From positions 1-64,000 of the forward strand of contig JAMPFB010000007.1 of the NCBI GenBank assembly GCA_023664735.1: a DNA stretch of 64,000 nt, given 5' to 3'. Shown piece by piece: positions 55,363 through 63,113 of the stretch. The notes under the pieces are model-generated. The model searched no databases. It saw nothing but the letters and a program-made list of their open reading frames with translations, and was not told the DNA's origin. The translations under genes were made by a program, and so were the position numbers. This stretch comes from Robinsoniella sp. (GTDB lineage Bacteria; Bacillota; Clostridia; Lachnospirales; Lachnospiraceae). How positions within the stretch are numbered: position 1 is the stretch's first letter; each line of letters opens with the position of its first letter.

Positions 55363-55583
55363 CAGGATTTCTTTGAAACTCGCTCACTATAACGCCCCTT
55401 TCTTATCCTTCGCCCCACTTCTATCTTTGTCCCGTCATCATTTTCCCGATAAATAATCTGGCTTTTCCTATCATATAGAACTGCTGGAACACCCAATGCT
55501 CTATTTTTTTCCAATTCAATCTTTACCGCAGCATTTGCGCATTTTATAACGGTTTCATCAGAAATATAATCTTCTCTTTTCAT
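55362..55583 (-). CDS. Zeta-associated small antitoxin-like protein, 73 aa
   Basis: A short protein with residues ELEKNRALGVPAVLYDRKSQ and a basic tail KGRYSERVSKKS, the pattern of small proteins that precede zeta-like kinase toxins in Clostridia. ATG at 55583 has GAAGG eight bases upstream; a longer start at 55613 is possible. The expected toxin gene downstream is missing and replaced by the att-like site and the Fic remnant. A fragment of the toxin survives at 49984-50408. An orphan antitoxin is the likely status. Confidence 0.65.
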   Translation of the reverse strand: MKREDYISDETVIKCANAAVKIELEKNRALGVPAVLYDRKSQIIYRENDDGTKIEVGRRIRKGRYSERVSKKS

Positions 55584-55615
55584 GCTAATACCTTCTTTCT
55601 TCATAAAAGCCAATT

Positions 55616-55722
55616 ATTCCTTTACAAGTTCTACTCTTTAAAATCAGCCCTTAAAACTTCACAAAAGGACGCAATGTTTAATTCATCCATATGCGCAGTT
55701 CACCTTTTACTTTATCCCGCAA
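55616..55722 (-). pseudogene. Fragmented second copy of the ABC-3C ATPase 3' end
   Basis: Three short blocks match the ATPase gene with deletions between them: 55616-55629 with 50441-50454, 55632-55690 with 50553-50611 (one or two differences), and 55691-55722 with 50889-50920. The blocks are in the same order. They lie directly upstream of the antitoxin-like gene, just as the intact ATPase end lies upstream of the zeta remnant. Confidence 0.8.
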
Positions 55723-55807
55723 GCTACAATATTTTTATAAAAATAATCATTGGTAACTTCTCCTATTATCACTGTGAATATAAATTTTACAGTATTTCAC
55801 AAATCTT

Positions 55808-56251
55808 TTAAGCACAAATTCTTCCCGCTTTATAGCACTCATAAATGTATTCTCGAGACTGATAATAAAAATCGGTATTATAATTTGATATAACATCGTC
55901 AATCCACGATAAATATATTTCCATTATCCATTCAATAATATTCTTATCTGAATTCTCTGCCATATCTTCAATCAATCTTTCATATACCTCCCCTATTGTC
56001 CAATAATCCGGAACTTCATACTTGCACTTTCCCACATTATCAAATTCACCCATTGGTATATTTGTTTTACAGATAAAATCATCCGCCACTTTCTCTATCG
56101 GCTCACAATGAAAAACATCTGCATAATTATAGATTCTTTTAATAAGGTCTTTTCCTAAATACTCAACCACAACGGACCGTTTCTGTTTCTGCTGTCTTCC
56201 AATATACTCAATCAGACTGCATGTATAGAATAATGAATTATCATTCTTCAT
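55808..56251 (-). CDS. DUF3990-associated protein, 147 aa
   Basis: A helical, acidic protein (FYTCSLIEYIGRQQKQKRSV; EWIMEIYLSWIDDVI) overlapping the DUF3990 gene by 11 bp. Its N-terminal third resembles small DUF3791-type proteins that are partners of DUF3990 proteins. It may be the antitoxin. No enzyme motif is visible. Confidence 0.65.
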   Translation of the reverse strand: MKNDNSLFYTCSLIEYIGRQQKQKRSVVVEYLGKDLIKRIYNYADVFHCEPIEKVADDFICKTNIPMGEFDNVGKCKYEVPDYWTIGEVYERLIEDMAENSDKNIIEWIMEIYLSWIDDVISNYNTDFYYQSREYIYECYKAGRICA

Positions 56252-56726
56252 TTCTTACCTCACTTCCCTTTATGAACTTCAATTTTGTCAATGCTTTCTC
56301 CGTATGAAAACTAATCTGGTGTGTCGGTTTCTTAAATTTCGCCAAACTCCAAAAAGCCTCTCTGCTTATTTTTCCATCCAAAAAGTTTTGAACATAATTG
56401 AATATGGTATCATCAGCCATCGGTCCCTCAACAATATCATATCCATGTGACTTTCCCGTCCTGCAAGCTACAATAAAATCAAGCCACTCCTCTGTCATTT
56501 CTGGAAATATTTTAATGTTAAGCGTACCATCAGGTCTATATTGATATTCATTTAAATACCCCACTCCATCAAATCTGGTTGCCCACCGTATAGCCTGCTC
56601 CGAATAAACAGTACAGTAAAACCCAAAATAAAAATCCTTATTATATTTCGGGATTCTGATTTCAGGTATTTTAACAATTTCTTTACTTCCATGATATAAA
56701 ATAATTCCATTTGACAAATCAATCAT
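56241..56726 (-). CDS. DUF3990 protein (putative ADP-ribosyltransferase-like toxin)
   Basis: A 161-residue protein with the DUF3990 pattern: LYHGSKEIV near the start, DFYFGFYCTVYSEQAIRWA, then YDIVEGPMADDTIF, and ISFHTEKAL at the end. The family is related to ADP-ribosyltransferases and is usually encoded with a small partner, as here. It is the last gene before the repeated 3.6-kb units, and its start lies about 20 bp from the left repeat boundary, so its promoter may come from or be changed by the insertion. Confidence 0.75.
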   Translation of the reverse strand: MIDLSNGIILYHGSKEIVKIPEIRIPKYNKDFYFGFYCTVYSEQAIRWATRFDGVGYLNEYQYRPDGTLNIKIFPEMTEEWLDFIVACRTGKSHGYDIVEGPMADDTIFNYVQNFLDGKISREAFWSLAKFKKPTHQISFHTEKALTKLKFIKGSEVRNEE

Positions 56727-56746
56727 CCCCTTTTCATAATTATGCT

Positions 56747-56759
56747 AAACAATAATTTA
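56747..56759. other. Left boundary 13-bp core (attL-like)
   Basis: AAACAATAATTTA with left flank ATTATGCT and right flank GTAGC. It shares the right side with the internal junction at 60365 but not the left side. Confidence 0.7.
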
Positions 56760-56808
56760 GTAGCTTAAGTATATAAAATGCCTGCAGTCACTTGAAAATT
56801 TTACATCG

Positions 56809-56837
56809 TTGACATATACGCAAACAAATGGTAATAT
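56809..56837 (+). promoter_or_regulatory. Promoter of the short convergent RNA
   Basis: TTGACA (56809-56814), a 17-bp spacer and TAATAT (56832-56837). It is near-consensus and points at the terminator 50 bases on. Confidence 0.75.
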
Positions 56838-56843
56838 AACAAT

Positions 56844-56927
56844 ATAAAAGGTACTGCCGATAGACGGTTAGTCCGCTATAGTGTTATAAAAATAACCGCT
56901 AGTTTGCGAAGCTGGGCGGTTATTTTT
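56844..56927 (+). ncRNA. Candidate antitoxin RNA of a type I-like locus
   Basis: Predicted from promoter and terminator only: about 84 nt with no open frame. It carries GGTACTG and CGGTTAGTCC, also present at the start of the peptide mRNA on the other strand, and overlaps that mRNA at its 3' end across the shared terminator. It would be antisense to the last codons of the peptide. Confidence 0.55.
56888..56927. terminator. Bidirectional terminator of the type I-like locus
   Basis: A 12-bp perfect stem AAAAATAACCGC (56888-56899) and GCGGTTATTTTT (56916-56927). The A- and T-runs in the arms make it work for both converging transcripts. The peptide stop codon lies in the right arm. Confidence 0.88.
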
Positions 56928-57018
56928 GTGCCTTGCTATTCTTACCAAGCGAATAGCCCAGGCTGAAACAAGTCAAACATAAACTTATGACAGCTATCAA
57001 GCTTTCGGTGGTTATCAT
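56920..57018 (-). CDS. 32-residue membrane peptide, type I toxin-like
   Basis: The peptide starts MITTESLIAVISLCLTCF and ends SLGYSLGKNSKAQK: one hydrophobic helix of about 18 residues and a basic tail, like Fst/TxpA-type or holin-like toxins. AAAAAGGAGGG lies 6-7 bases before the ATG. A long structured leader (about 105 nt) separates it from its promoter at 57131-57159. It was too short for standard gene calling. Toxicity is inferred from design, not shown. Confidence 0.65.
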   Translation of the reverse strand: MITTESLIAVISLCLTCFSLGYSLGKNSKAQK

Positions 57019-57130
57019 AAGCAATACCCTCCTTTTTAAGATTTCTGCAAGCAGATTTCTATGTAATCGGAAGTCACAGTCCTCCGTTGAAGGACTAACC
57101 GCTTACCGTTATGACAGTACCCATAGCGGT

Positions 57131-57159
57131 ATTATATCAAATTCAATTTGCTAAATCAA
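57131..57159 (-). promoter_or_regulatory. Promoter of the 32-residue peptide gene
   Basis: On the minus strand, TTGATT (57159-57154), a 17-bp spacer and TATAAT (57136-57131). Confidence 0.75.
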
Positions 57160-57255
57160 TAATTTGTTATTGATTCATAATCATAAATTCGTTAATAATG
57201 TCAATTGTGGTGATGGTGAAAAAGCATCGCAGATGTTTTCAAGTTTATTTGCTAC

Positions 57256-58455
57256 TTAGAGATTTATATTAAAAACATCAAGTTCATCAGACATCAAACG
57301 TGGTAAAAGAGCATCACGAGTCTTAGCAAGAGATTGATTTTCAATGATGTTCGATGTTATCATCTCGTATATTGGAGTAACGATATTGCAGAAATTACCG
57401 ATAATCTCGTCTGAGGGGAGCAAAATCGGAAATTCAAGTGTTGTTTTCGGAGTAGCTCTTTGCCTGCTGTTAGTCGATCCAGTTGTATGCGAACACAGAT
57501 GATTTAAGAAAGGCATACTGTCAATAATGGAATAAACAAAATCTTTGTGTGCAGAATTAACAGCTTCATAAACAATGAATTCAGTCGAGCATACCGGATT
57601 TTCGGATAAACACATCGGTCTCCATATACGCTTGGTATCTGGATTAAGCTTTGAAATCATAACCGAATTTGAAGTAAGGATGTATTTGTTACTCTTGATT
57701 CCTGAAGCAATTTCAAAAACAGGATAGCGTCTTTCATCATACGAAGGAATGCTATAATGTTCTACTATGAAATTCGGATTTTTAATTGGAGAAAAAGTAT
57801 CGGTTTTAATTTTTGCGATTTGCCCAAATGTAGTAGGAATCCAGTCAGTAGGAGCGGAGCCGCCAAAAGGCTCATAATCATTAAACCACGACTTAAAAAT
57901 CGCCTGAGCCTGCTCCTCTAAATTATTGTTTATCTCACTATTCAATTCAATTTTATCATCAAATGAACCAATTATCTCTGCTATTTTTCTTTGCTCATCT
58001 TTGCTTGTTGGAACTCTTACAGCAATATTTTTCATAGTATTACCCGATACTTCTTTAAACGTCGTTCCACTTCCCATATTTTCTATTACATCTTTTTTAT
58101 ATTTTAAGAGATAATATAAAAATAATGGATCAGTATCTGCATTTGGAACAACACTCTTAAACCCCTGATTTGTACACACTACATCTTCAGCAATGGCAAC
58201 ATATCCAATTGGTGCTCTTGATGAAAATAAAACAGTATTAACTGGCAACAACTGCGTTGAACAGCTTTTAAATCCTTTTTCAGTTATATTTCTTTCACCA
58301 CTTTTTATATATCTACCACGAAATGTAGACAAATCTTTTGGTGTAATCCATGCAATAGTCCCGCCCTCATAGTTTTCAGAATTTTTAGTAGACGGAGTCG
58401 CCCCTCCAACAACTGTTCCAATATCGGAAATTGTACATTCTTTCCATTTAGCCAT
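57256..58455 (-). CDS. hsdS: Type I restriction specificity subunit HsdS (copy 1)
   Basis: A 399-residue DNA-recognition subunit. Target-recognition domain 1 (about 1-150) begins WKECTISDIGTVVGGATPST. The central conserved helix region DEQRKIAEIIGSFDDKIELN (about 157-180) is followed by domain 2 (about 205-350) and the second conserved helix with SLAKTRDALLPRLMSDEL. Both halves are complete. It starts 12 bp after the recombinase gene stop. It would work with an HsdM outside the window and the HsdR at 45428. The sequence is the same in copy 2, so only one specificity is encoded. Confidence 0.93.
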   Translation of the reverse strand: MAKWKECTISDIGTVVGGATPSTKNSENYEGGTIAWITPKDLSTFRGRYIKSGERNITEKGFKSCSTQLLPVNTVLFSSRAPIGYVAIAEDVVCTNQGFKSVVPNADTDPLFLYYLLKYKKDVIENMGSGTTFKEVSGNTMKNIAVRVPTSKDEQRKIAEIIGSFDDKIELNSEINNNLEEQAQAIFKSWFNDYEPFGGSAPTDWIPTTFGQIAKIKTDTFSPIKNPNFIVEHYSIPSYDERRYPVFEIASGIKSNKYILTSNSVMISKLNPDTKRIWRPMCLSENPVCSTEFIVYEAVNSAHKDFVYSIIDSMPFLNHLCSHTTGSTNSRQRATPKTTLEFPILLPSDEIIGNFCNIVTPIYEMITSNIIENQSLAKTRDALLPRLMSDELDVFNINL

Positions 58456-58467
58456 TTCATTACCTTC

Positions 58468-59454
58468 CTAACTAATAAATCTTCTATGAGCAATTTTTAC
58501 ATTGCTCTGTTTAACCATCGCATATTGTAATGTTGTATCTATCTTTTTATGTCCTAACAACCGCTGAAGCTGTTCTATAGGCATTCCTTTATCTATTGCC
58601 ATGGTTGCTAATGTTCGCCTAAACTTATGAGGATGTACCTTGGGCAATCCTAACTGTTTTCCAAGTTGTCGTAATCTCACTTCAATGCCACCAATATTCA
58701 TTCTATTATATGGCGATTTCAAGGATACGAATAAGGCAGGATTGTCATCTGTTCTACTAAGCAAGTAATCCTGTAAATGTATTTTTGTTCTTGCGTCAAA
58801 ATAGACAACTCGTTCTTTGTCGCCTTTTCCAAAAACAATACATTCTCGTTCATTAAAGTCTATATCCTCACGATTAAGAAGCACCATTTCTCCTACTCTC
58901 ATTCCAGTTGAAGCCAGCATATCAATCATCGCCAAATCCCTTTTTTCAGAGCAACTATCACGCATTAGCTCAAGCGATTCATCAGAATATGTTTCCTTAA
59001 TATTGCTCGCCGTTTTAACTTTATGTATTCTCCTTACTGGGCTTTTCAAAATATAATCCTCTTCTTCAAGCCAAGAGAAAAAACTAGACAAAATTCTTCG
59101 AATATTATCAATTGTAACTCGACTTGACTGATTTTCTTGCTGATATTTTGTAAGATATCCTCGCAAGTCTTCTGTAACAATTTTTCTCACAGATTTTCCA
59201 ATGCAAATTATCATAGTATCTATAGTACTCTGATAATACCTTAATGTTTTTTCCGAACATCCTTCAATACGTTTAGCTGCTATAAAAGCCATTATCAAAT
59301 CACTGGTATCATCTTCCTCTTTCATTGTTGCATTTTCTACAATCTCATATTGAAACAATGTATATTCCAATACCTGCTGCAACTGCTTTGTTTGAACATT
59401 ATTAAGATATGGCATCATCTTCTGCAATATCTCCGTCATGATTTCGTGCTTCAT
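58468..59454 (-). CDS. Tyrosine recombinase (copy 1)
   Basis: A 328-residue XerC/D-type integrase. A SAM-like N-terminal core-binding domain (about 45-135) is followed by the catalytic domain with Arg of ASTGMRVGEM, HKFRRTLA (His and Arg), LLGHKKIDTTLQYA (His and the Tyr nucleophile). All catalytic residues are present. It sits directly before hsdS. Such recombinases near hsdS genes often switch specificity by inversion; here no inverted hsdS piece is present, and the direct repeat boundaries suggest integration or excision of the unit instead. Confidence 0.93.
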   Translation of the reverse strand: MKHEIMTEILQKMMPYLNNVQTKQLQQVLEYTLFQYEIVENATMKEEDDTSDLIMAFIAAKRIEGCSEKTLRYYQSTIDTMIICIGKSVRKIVTEDLRGYLTKYQQENQSSRVTIDNIRRILSSFFSWLEEEDYILKSPVRRIHKVKTASNIKETYSDESLELMRDSCSEKRDLAMIDMLASTGMRVGEMVLLNREDIDFNERECIVFGKGDKERVVYFDARTKIHLQDYLLSRTDDNPALFVSLKSPYNRMNIGGIEVRLRQLGKQLGLPKVHPHKFRRTLATMAIDKGMPIEQLQRLLGHKKIDTTLQYAMVKQSNVKIAHRRFIS

Positions 59455-59495
59455 ATATCATTTCTCCTTCTGTAAAATATTCCAGAGAACGACTT

Positions 59496-59529
59496 CAACG
59501 GCAGTTCTGTTGGGTAACTCTCGCCGTTG
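59496..59529. other. Hairpin before the recombinase gene (copy 1)
   Basis: CAACGGC-AGTT pairs with AACT-CTC-GCCGTTG: 11 bp with a 3-nt bulge. There is no T-run, so it is not an ordinary terminator. It could be a leader structure or a recombinase binding site. Confidence 0.5.
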
Positions 59530-59544
59530 ATAAGAGTATTAGCA

Positions 59545-59826
59545 CTATTTTTCTCCGTAGAATCCTGTATCTGCTATTTCCAACCACTTTAAATACATCT
59601 CTTTATAATGCGCTTTTATAAATGCCCTTATTTTTCTGAGCTCACGTTCTGTAAGCTTGCCCTGTTTTTCTACGGTAGTATCTCCATTACTTTTGACAAA
59701 AAATTTCGCTGAACCGGCTTCTGTTAATTTCCTATCACTAGCGTGTACATGCATTGCTTCTATTACACAACTTGCTGTATAATATAAATAGTAACCGCAC
59801 ACCTTAAATTCATAATATTTCGGCAT
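59545..59826 (-). CDS. DUF4160-like protein (copy 1)
   Basis: A 93-residue protein starting MPKYYEFKVCGYYLYYTASC. It has HVHASDRK and AKFFVKSNGDTTVEKQGKL, then a helix RELRKIRAFIKAHYKEMYLK. It resembles DUF4160 proteins, often found in two-gene modules with DUF2442. It follows the 73-residue gene by 1 bp. Confidence 0.7.
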   Translation of the reverse strand: MPKYYEFKVCGYYLYYTASCVIEAMHVHASDRKLTEAGSAKFFVKSNGDTTVEKQGKLTERELRKIRAFIKAHYKEMYLKWLEIADTGFYGEK

Positions 59827-59827
59827 T

Positions 59828-60049
59828 CTATTCCTCCATAAATTGCTTATTTAGATTGTAATAATCCATAACAATCTCATTCTCAACATCGTCCATATTG
59901 GTTTCTACAATTTTGTCATTTAAAATAACAGCTGCATGGTTTGTACAATTGAGATTTAATACACGCACACATTTATTATCTTTTGTAAAAGCATATCCAT
60001 TAATAATCATGTCCGCCTTATCAGCAATATCTTTAATATCAAGCTGCAT
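59828..60049 (-). CDS. Small unknown protein, 73 aa (copy 1)
   Basis: Starts MQLDIKDIADKADMIINGYA and includes a short beta-rich segment (CVRVLNLNCTNHAAVIL). ATG at 60049 has GAGG seven bases upstream; TTG at 60055 is an alternative. It overlaps the preceding gene by 11 bp. No family recognised. Its position next to a DUF4160-like gene resembles toxin-antitoxin layout. Confidence 0.65.
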   Translation of the reverse strand: MQLDIKDIADKADMIINGYAFTKDNKCVRVLNLNCTNHAAVILNDKIVETNMDDVENEIVMDYYNLNKQFMEE

Positions 60050-60311
60050 ATTCAATCCTCACTTCCTTTATAGGTTCTAAAAAAGCATCTATATCATAGT
60101 ATAAGTTTTGAAGTATCGGAATCAAATCAATATATTCCTCTACTTCATCCAAATTTCTGTACTTTGCCATCACTACCAAATATCCATGATCCCACTCCAT
60201 AACTTTGGTATATCTTTCTAACTTGGAAGATGTAGCAAAACGGATTATTTGATTATTAAATTGAAATATCGTATATTCTCCACTATTTCTAAGAATTGCA
60301 TAATTGTTCAT
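60039..60311 (-). CDS. Small unknown protein, 90 aa (copy 1)
   Basis: Starts MNNYAILRNSGEYTIFQFNN; a mixed alpha-beta acidic protein with YLVVMAKYRNLDEVEEYIDL. ATG at 60311 is chosen; a GTG at 60332 would add seven residues. It is the first gene of the unit's minus-strand operon and lies directly inside the unit boundary. Confidence 0.65.
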   Translation of the reverse strand: MNNYAILRNSGEYTIFQFNNQIIRFATSSKLERYTKVMEWDHGYLVVMAKYRNLDEVEEYIDLIPILQNLYYDIDAFLEPIKEVRIEYAA

Positions 60312-60364
60312 AATCTTTTCACGTCCTTTCACATTTATAAACTAATATTTCCCATTCAAATCAT

Positions 60365-60377
60365 AAACAATAATTTA
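60365..60377. other. Internal junction core (attP-like)
   Basis: AAACAATAATTTA flanked by AAATCAT on the left (shared with the right boundary) and GTAGC on the right (shared with the left boundary). Confidence 0.7.
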
Positions 60378-60426
60378 GTAGCTTAAGTATATAAAATGCC
60401 TGCAGTCACTTGAAAATTTTACATCG

Positions 60427-60455
60427 TTGACATATACGCAAACAAATGGTAATAT
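60427..60455 (+). promoter_or_regulatory. Promoter of the short convergent RNA (copy 2)
   Basis: TTGACA (60427-60432), a 17-bp spacer and TAATAT (60450-60455), identical to 56809-56837. Confidence 0.75.
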
Positions 60456-60461
60456 AACAAT

Positions 60462-60545
60462 ATAAAAGGTACTGCCGATAGACGGTTAGTCCGCTATAGT
60501 GTTATAAAAATAACCGCTAGTTTGCGAAGCTGGGCGGTTATTTTT
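60462..60545 (+). ncRNA. Candidate antitoxin RNA (copy 2)
   Basis: Identical to 56844-56927. Its promoter is at 60427-60455. Confidence 0.55.
60506..60545. terminator. Bidirectional terminator (copy 2)
   Basis: Identical to 56888-56927, 12-bp stem. Confidence 0.88.
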
Positions 60546-60636
60546 GTGCCTTGCTATTCTTACCAAGCGAATAGCCCAGGCTGAAACAAGTCAAACATAA
60601 ACTTATGACAGCTATCAAGCTTTCGGTGGTTATCAT
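60538..60636 (-). CDS. 32-residue membrane peptide, type I toxin-like (copy 2)
   Basis: Same peptide as 56920-57018, with the same ribosome binding site. Confidence 0.65.
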   Translation of the reverse strand: MITTESLIAVISLCLTCFSLGYSLGKNSKAQK

Positions 60637-60748
60637 AAGCAATACCCTCCTTTTTAAGATTTCTGCAAGCAGATTTCTATGTAATCGGAAGTCACAGTCC
60701 TCCGTTGAAGGACTAACCGCTTACCGTTATGACAGTACCCATAGCGGT

Positions 60749-60777
60749 ATTATATCAAATTCAATTTGCTAAATCAA
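60749..60777 (-). promoter_or_regulatory. Promoter of the 32-residue peptide gene (copy 2)
   Basis: TTGATT-17-TATAAT on the minus strand, identical to 57131-57159. Confidence 0.75.
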
Positions 60778-60873
60778 TAATTTGTTATTGATTCATAATC
60801 ATAAATTCGTTAATAATGTCAATTGTGGTGATGGTGAAAAAGCATCGCAGATGTTTTCAAGTTTATTTGCTAC

Positions 60874-62073
60874 TTAGAGATTTATATTAAAAACATCAAG
60901 TTCATCAGACATCAAACGTGGTAAAAGAGCATCACGAGTCTTAGCAAGAGATTGATTTTCAATGATGTTCGATGTTATCATCTCGTATATTGGAGTAACG
61001 ATATTGCAGAAATTACCGATAATCTCGTCTGAGGGGAGCAAAATCGGAAATTCAAGTGTTGTTTTCGGAGTAGCTCTTTGCCTGCTGTTAGTCGATCCAG
61101 TTGTATGCGAACACAGATGATTTAAGAAAGGCATACTGTCAATAATGGAATAAACAAAATCTTTGTGTGCAGAATTAACAGCTTCATAAACAATGAATTC
61201 AGTCGAGCATACCGGATTTTCGGATAAACACATCGGTCTCCATATACGCTTGGTATCTGGATTAAGCTTTGAAATCATAACCGAATTTGAAGTAAGGATG
61301 TATTTGTTACTCTTGATTCCTGAAGCAATTTCAAAAACAGGATAGCGTCTTTCATCATACGAAGGAATGCTATAATGTTCTACTATGAAATTCGGATTTT
61401 TAATTGGAGAAAAAGTATCGGTTTTAATTTTTGCGATTTGCCCAAATGTAGTAGGAATCCAGTCAGTAGGAGCGGAGCCGCCAAAAGGCTCATAATCATT
61501 AAACCACGACTTAAAAATCGCCTGAGCCTGCTCCTCTAAATTATTGTTTATCTCACTATTCAATTCAATTTTATCATCAAATGAACCAATTATCTCTGCT
61601 ATTTTTCTTTGCTCATCTTTGCTTGTTGGAACTCTTACAGCAATATTTTTCATAGTATTACCCGATACTTCTTTAAACGTCGTTCCACTTCCCATATTTT
61701 CTATTACATCTTTTTTATATTTTAAGAGATAATATAAAAATAATGGATCAGTATCTGCATTTGGAACAACACTCTTAAACCCCTGATTTGTACACACTAC
61801 ATCTTCAGCAATGGCAACATATCCAATTGGTGCTCTTGATGAAAATAAAACAGTATTAACTGGCAACAACTGCGTTGAACAGCTTTTAAATCCTTTTTCA
61901 GTTATATTTCTTTCACCACTTTTTATATATCTACCACGAAATGTAGACAAATCTTTTGGTGTAATCCATGCAATAGTCCCGCCCTCATAGTTTTCAGAAT
62001 TTTTAGTAGACGGAGTCGCCCCTCCAACAACTGTTCCAATATCGGAAATTGTACATTCTTTCCATTTAGCCAT
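60874..62073 (-). CDS. hsdS: Type I restriction specificity subunit HsdS (copy 2)
   Basis: The 399-residue protein is identical to copy 1, with both recognition domains intact. Having two identical HsdS genes adds dose but no new specificity, and gives a substrate for recombination between the copies. Confidence 0.93.
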   Translation of the reverse strand: MAKWKECTISDIGTVVGGATPSTKNSENYEGGTIAWITPKDLSTFRGRYIKSGERNITEKGFKSCSTQLLPVNTVLFSSRAPIGYVAIAEDVVCTNQGFKSVVPNADTDPLFLYYLLKYKKDVIENMGSGTTFKEVSGNTMKNIAVRVPTSKDEQRKIAEIIGSFDDKIELNSEINNNLEEQAQAIFKSWFNDYEPFGGSAPTDWIPTTFGQIAKIKTDTFSPIKNPNFIVEHYSIPSYDERRYPVFEIASGIKSNKYILTSNSVMISKLNPDTKRIWRPMCLSENPVCSTEFIVYEAVNSAHKDFVYSIIDSMPFLNHLCSHTTGSTNSRQRATPKTTLEFPILLPSDEIIGNFCNIVTPIYEMITSNIIENQSLAKTRDALLPRLMSDELDVFNINL

Positions 62074-62085
62074 TTCATTACCTTC

Positions 62086-63072
62086 CTAACTAATAAATCT
62101 TCTATGAGCAATTTTTACATTGCTCTGTTTAACCATCGCATATTGTAATGTTGTATCTATCTTTTTATGTCCTAACAACCGCTGAAGCTGTTCTATAGGC
62201 ATTCCTTTATCTATTGCCATGGTTGCTAATGTTCGCCTAAACTTATGAGGATGTACCTTGGGCAATCCTAACTGTTTTCCAAGTTGTCGTAATCTCACTT
62301 CAATGCCACCAATATTCATTCTATTATATGGCGATTTCAAGGATACGAATAAGGCAGGATTGTCATCTGTTCTACTAAGCAAGTAATCCTGTAAATGTAT
62401 TTTTGTTCTTGCGTCAAAATAGACAACTCGTTCTTTGTCGCCTTTTCCAAAAACAATACATTCTCGTTCATTAAAGTCTATATCCTCACGATTAAGAAGC
62501 ACCATTTCTCCTACTCTCATTCCAGTTGAAGCCAGCATATCAATCATCGCCAAATCCCTTTTTTCAGAGCAACTATCACGCATTAGCTCAAGCGATTCAT
62601 CAGAATATGTTTCCTTAATATTGCTCGCCGTTTTAACTTTATGTATTCTCCTTACTGGGCTTTTCAAAATATAATCCTCTTCTTCAAGCCAAGAGAAAAA
62701 ACTAGACAAAATTCTTCGAATATTATCAATTGTAACTCGACTTGACTGATTTTCTTGCTGATATTTTGTAAGATATCCTCGCAAGTCTTCTGTAACAATT
62801 TTTCTCACAGATTTTCCAATGCAAATTATCATAGTATCTATAGTACTCTGATAATACCTTAATGTTTTTTCCGAACATCCTTCAATACGTTTAGCTGCTA
62901 TAAAAGCCATTATCAAATCACTGGTATCATCTTCCTCTTTCATTGTTGCATTTTCTACAATCTCATATTGAAACAATGTATATTCCAATACCTGCTGCAA
63001 CTGCTTTGTTTGAACATTATTAAGATATGGCATCATCTTCTGCAATATCTCCGTCATGATTTCGTGCTTCAT
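62086..63072 (-). CDS. Tyrosine recombinase (copy 2)
   Basis: The 328-residue protein is identical to copy 1; the catalytic Arg, His-x-x-Arg, His and Tyr are all present. Confidence 0.93.
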   Translation of the reverse strand: MKHEIMTEILQKMMPYLNNVQTKQLQQVLEYTLFQYEIVENATMKEEDDTSDLIMAFIAAKRIEGCSEKTLRYYQSTIDTMIICIGKSVRKIVTEDLRGYLTKYQQENQSSRVTIDNIRRILSSFFSWLEEEDYILKSPVRRIHKVKTASNIKETYSDESLELMRDSCSEKRDLAMIDMLASTGMRVGEMVLLNREDIDFNERECIVFGKGDKERVVYFDARTKIHLQDYLLSRTDDNPALFVSLKSPYNRMNIGGIEVRLRQLGKQLGLPKVHPHKFRRTLATMAIDKGMPIEQLQRLLGHKKIDTTLQYAMVKQSNVKIAHRRFIS

Positions 63073-63113
63073 ATATCATTTCTCCTTCTGTAAAATATTC
63101 CAGAGAACGACTT

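Larger units (their letters stand above)
56747..60364. repeat. 3618-bp direct repeat, unit 1
   Basis: Carries the type I toxin-like locus, hsdS, tyrosine recombinase and three small genes. No difference from unit 2 was noticed on reading, and all encoded proteins are identical. It starts with the 13-bp AAACAATAATTTA. Confidence 0.97.

Noticed and set aside
56844..57130. Classical Fst/par locus
   Set aside because: The shared 5' segments are inverted in DNA and hence same-sense in the two RNAs, whereas Fst relies on complementary direct repeats; kept as type I-like only.
57256..62073. Invertible hsdS shufflon
   Set aside because: Both hsdS copies are direct, complete and identical; no inverted or partial hsdS piece was found in the window, so inversion-based switching is not supported here.
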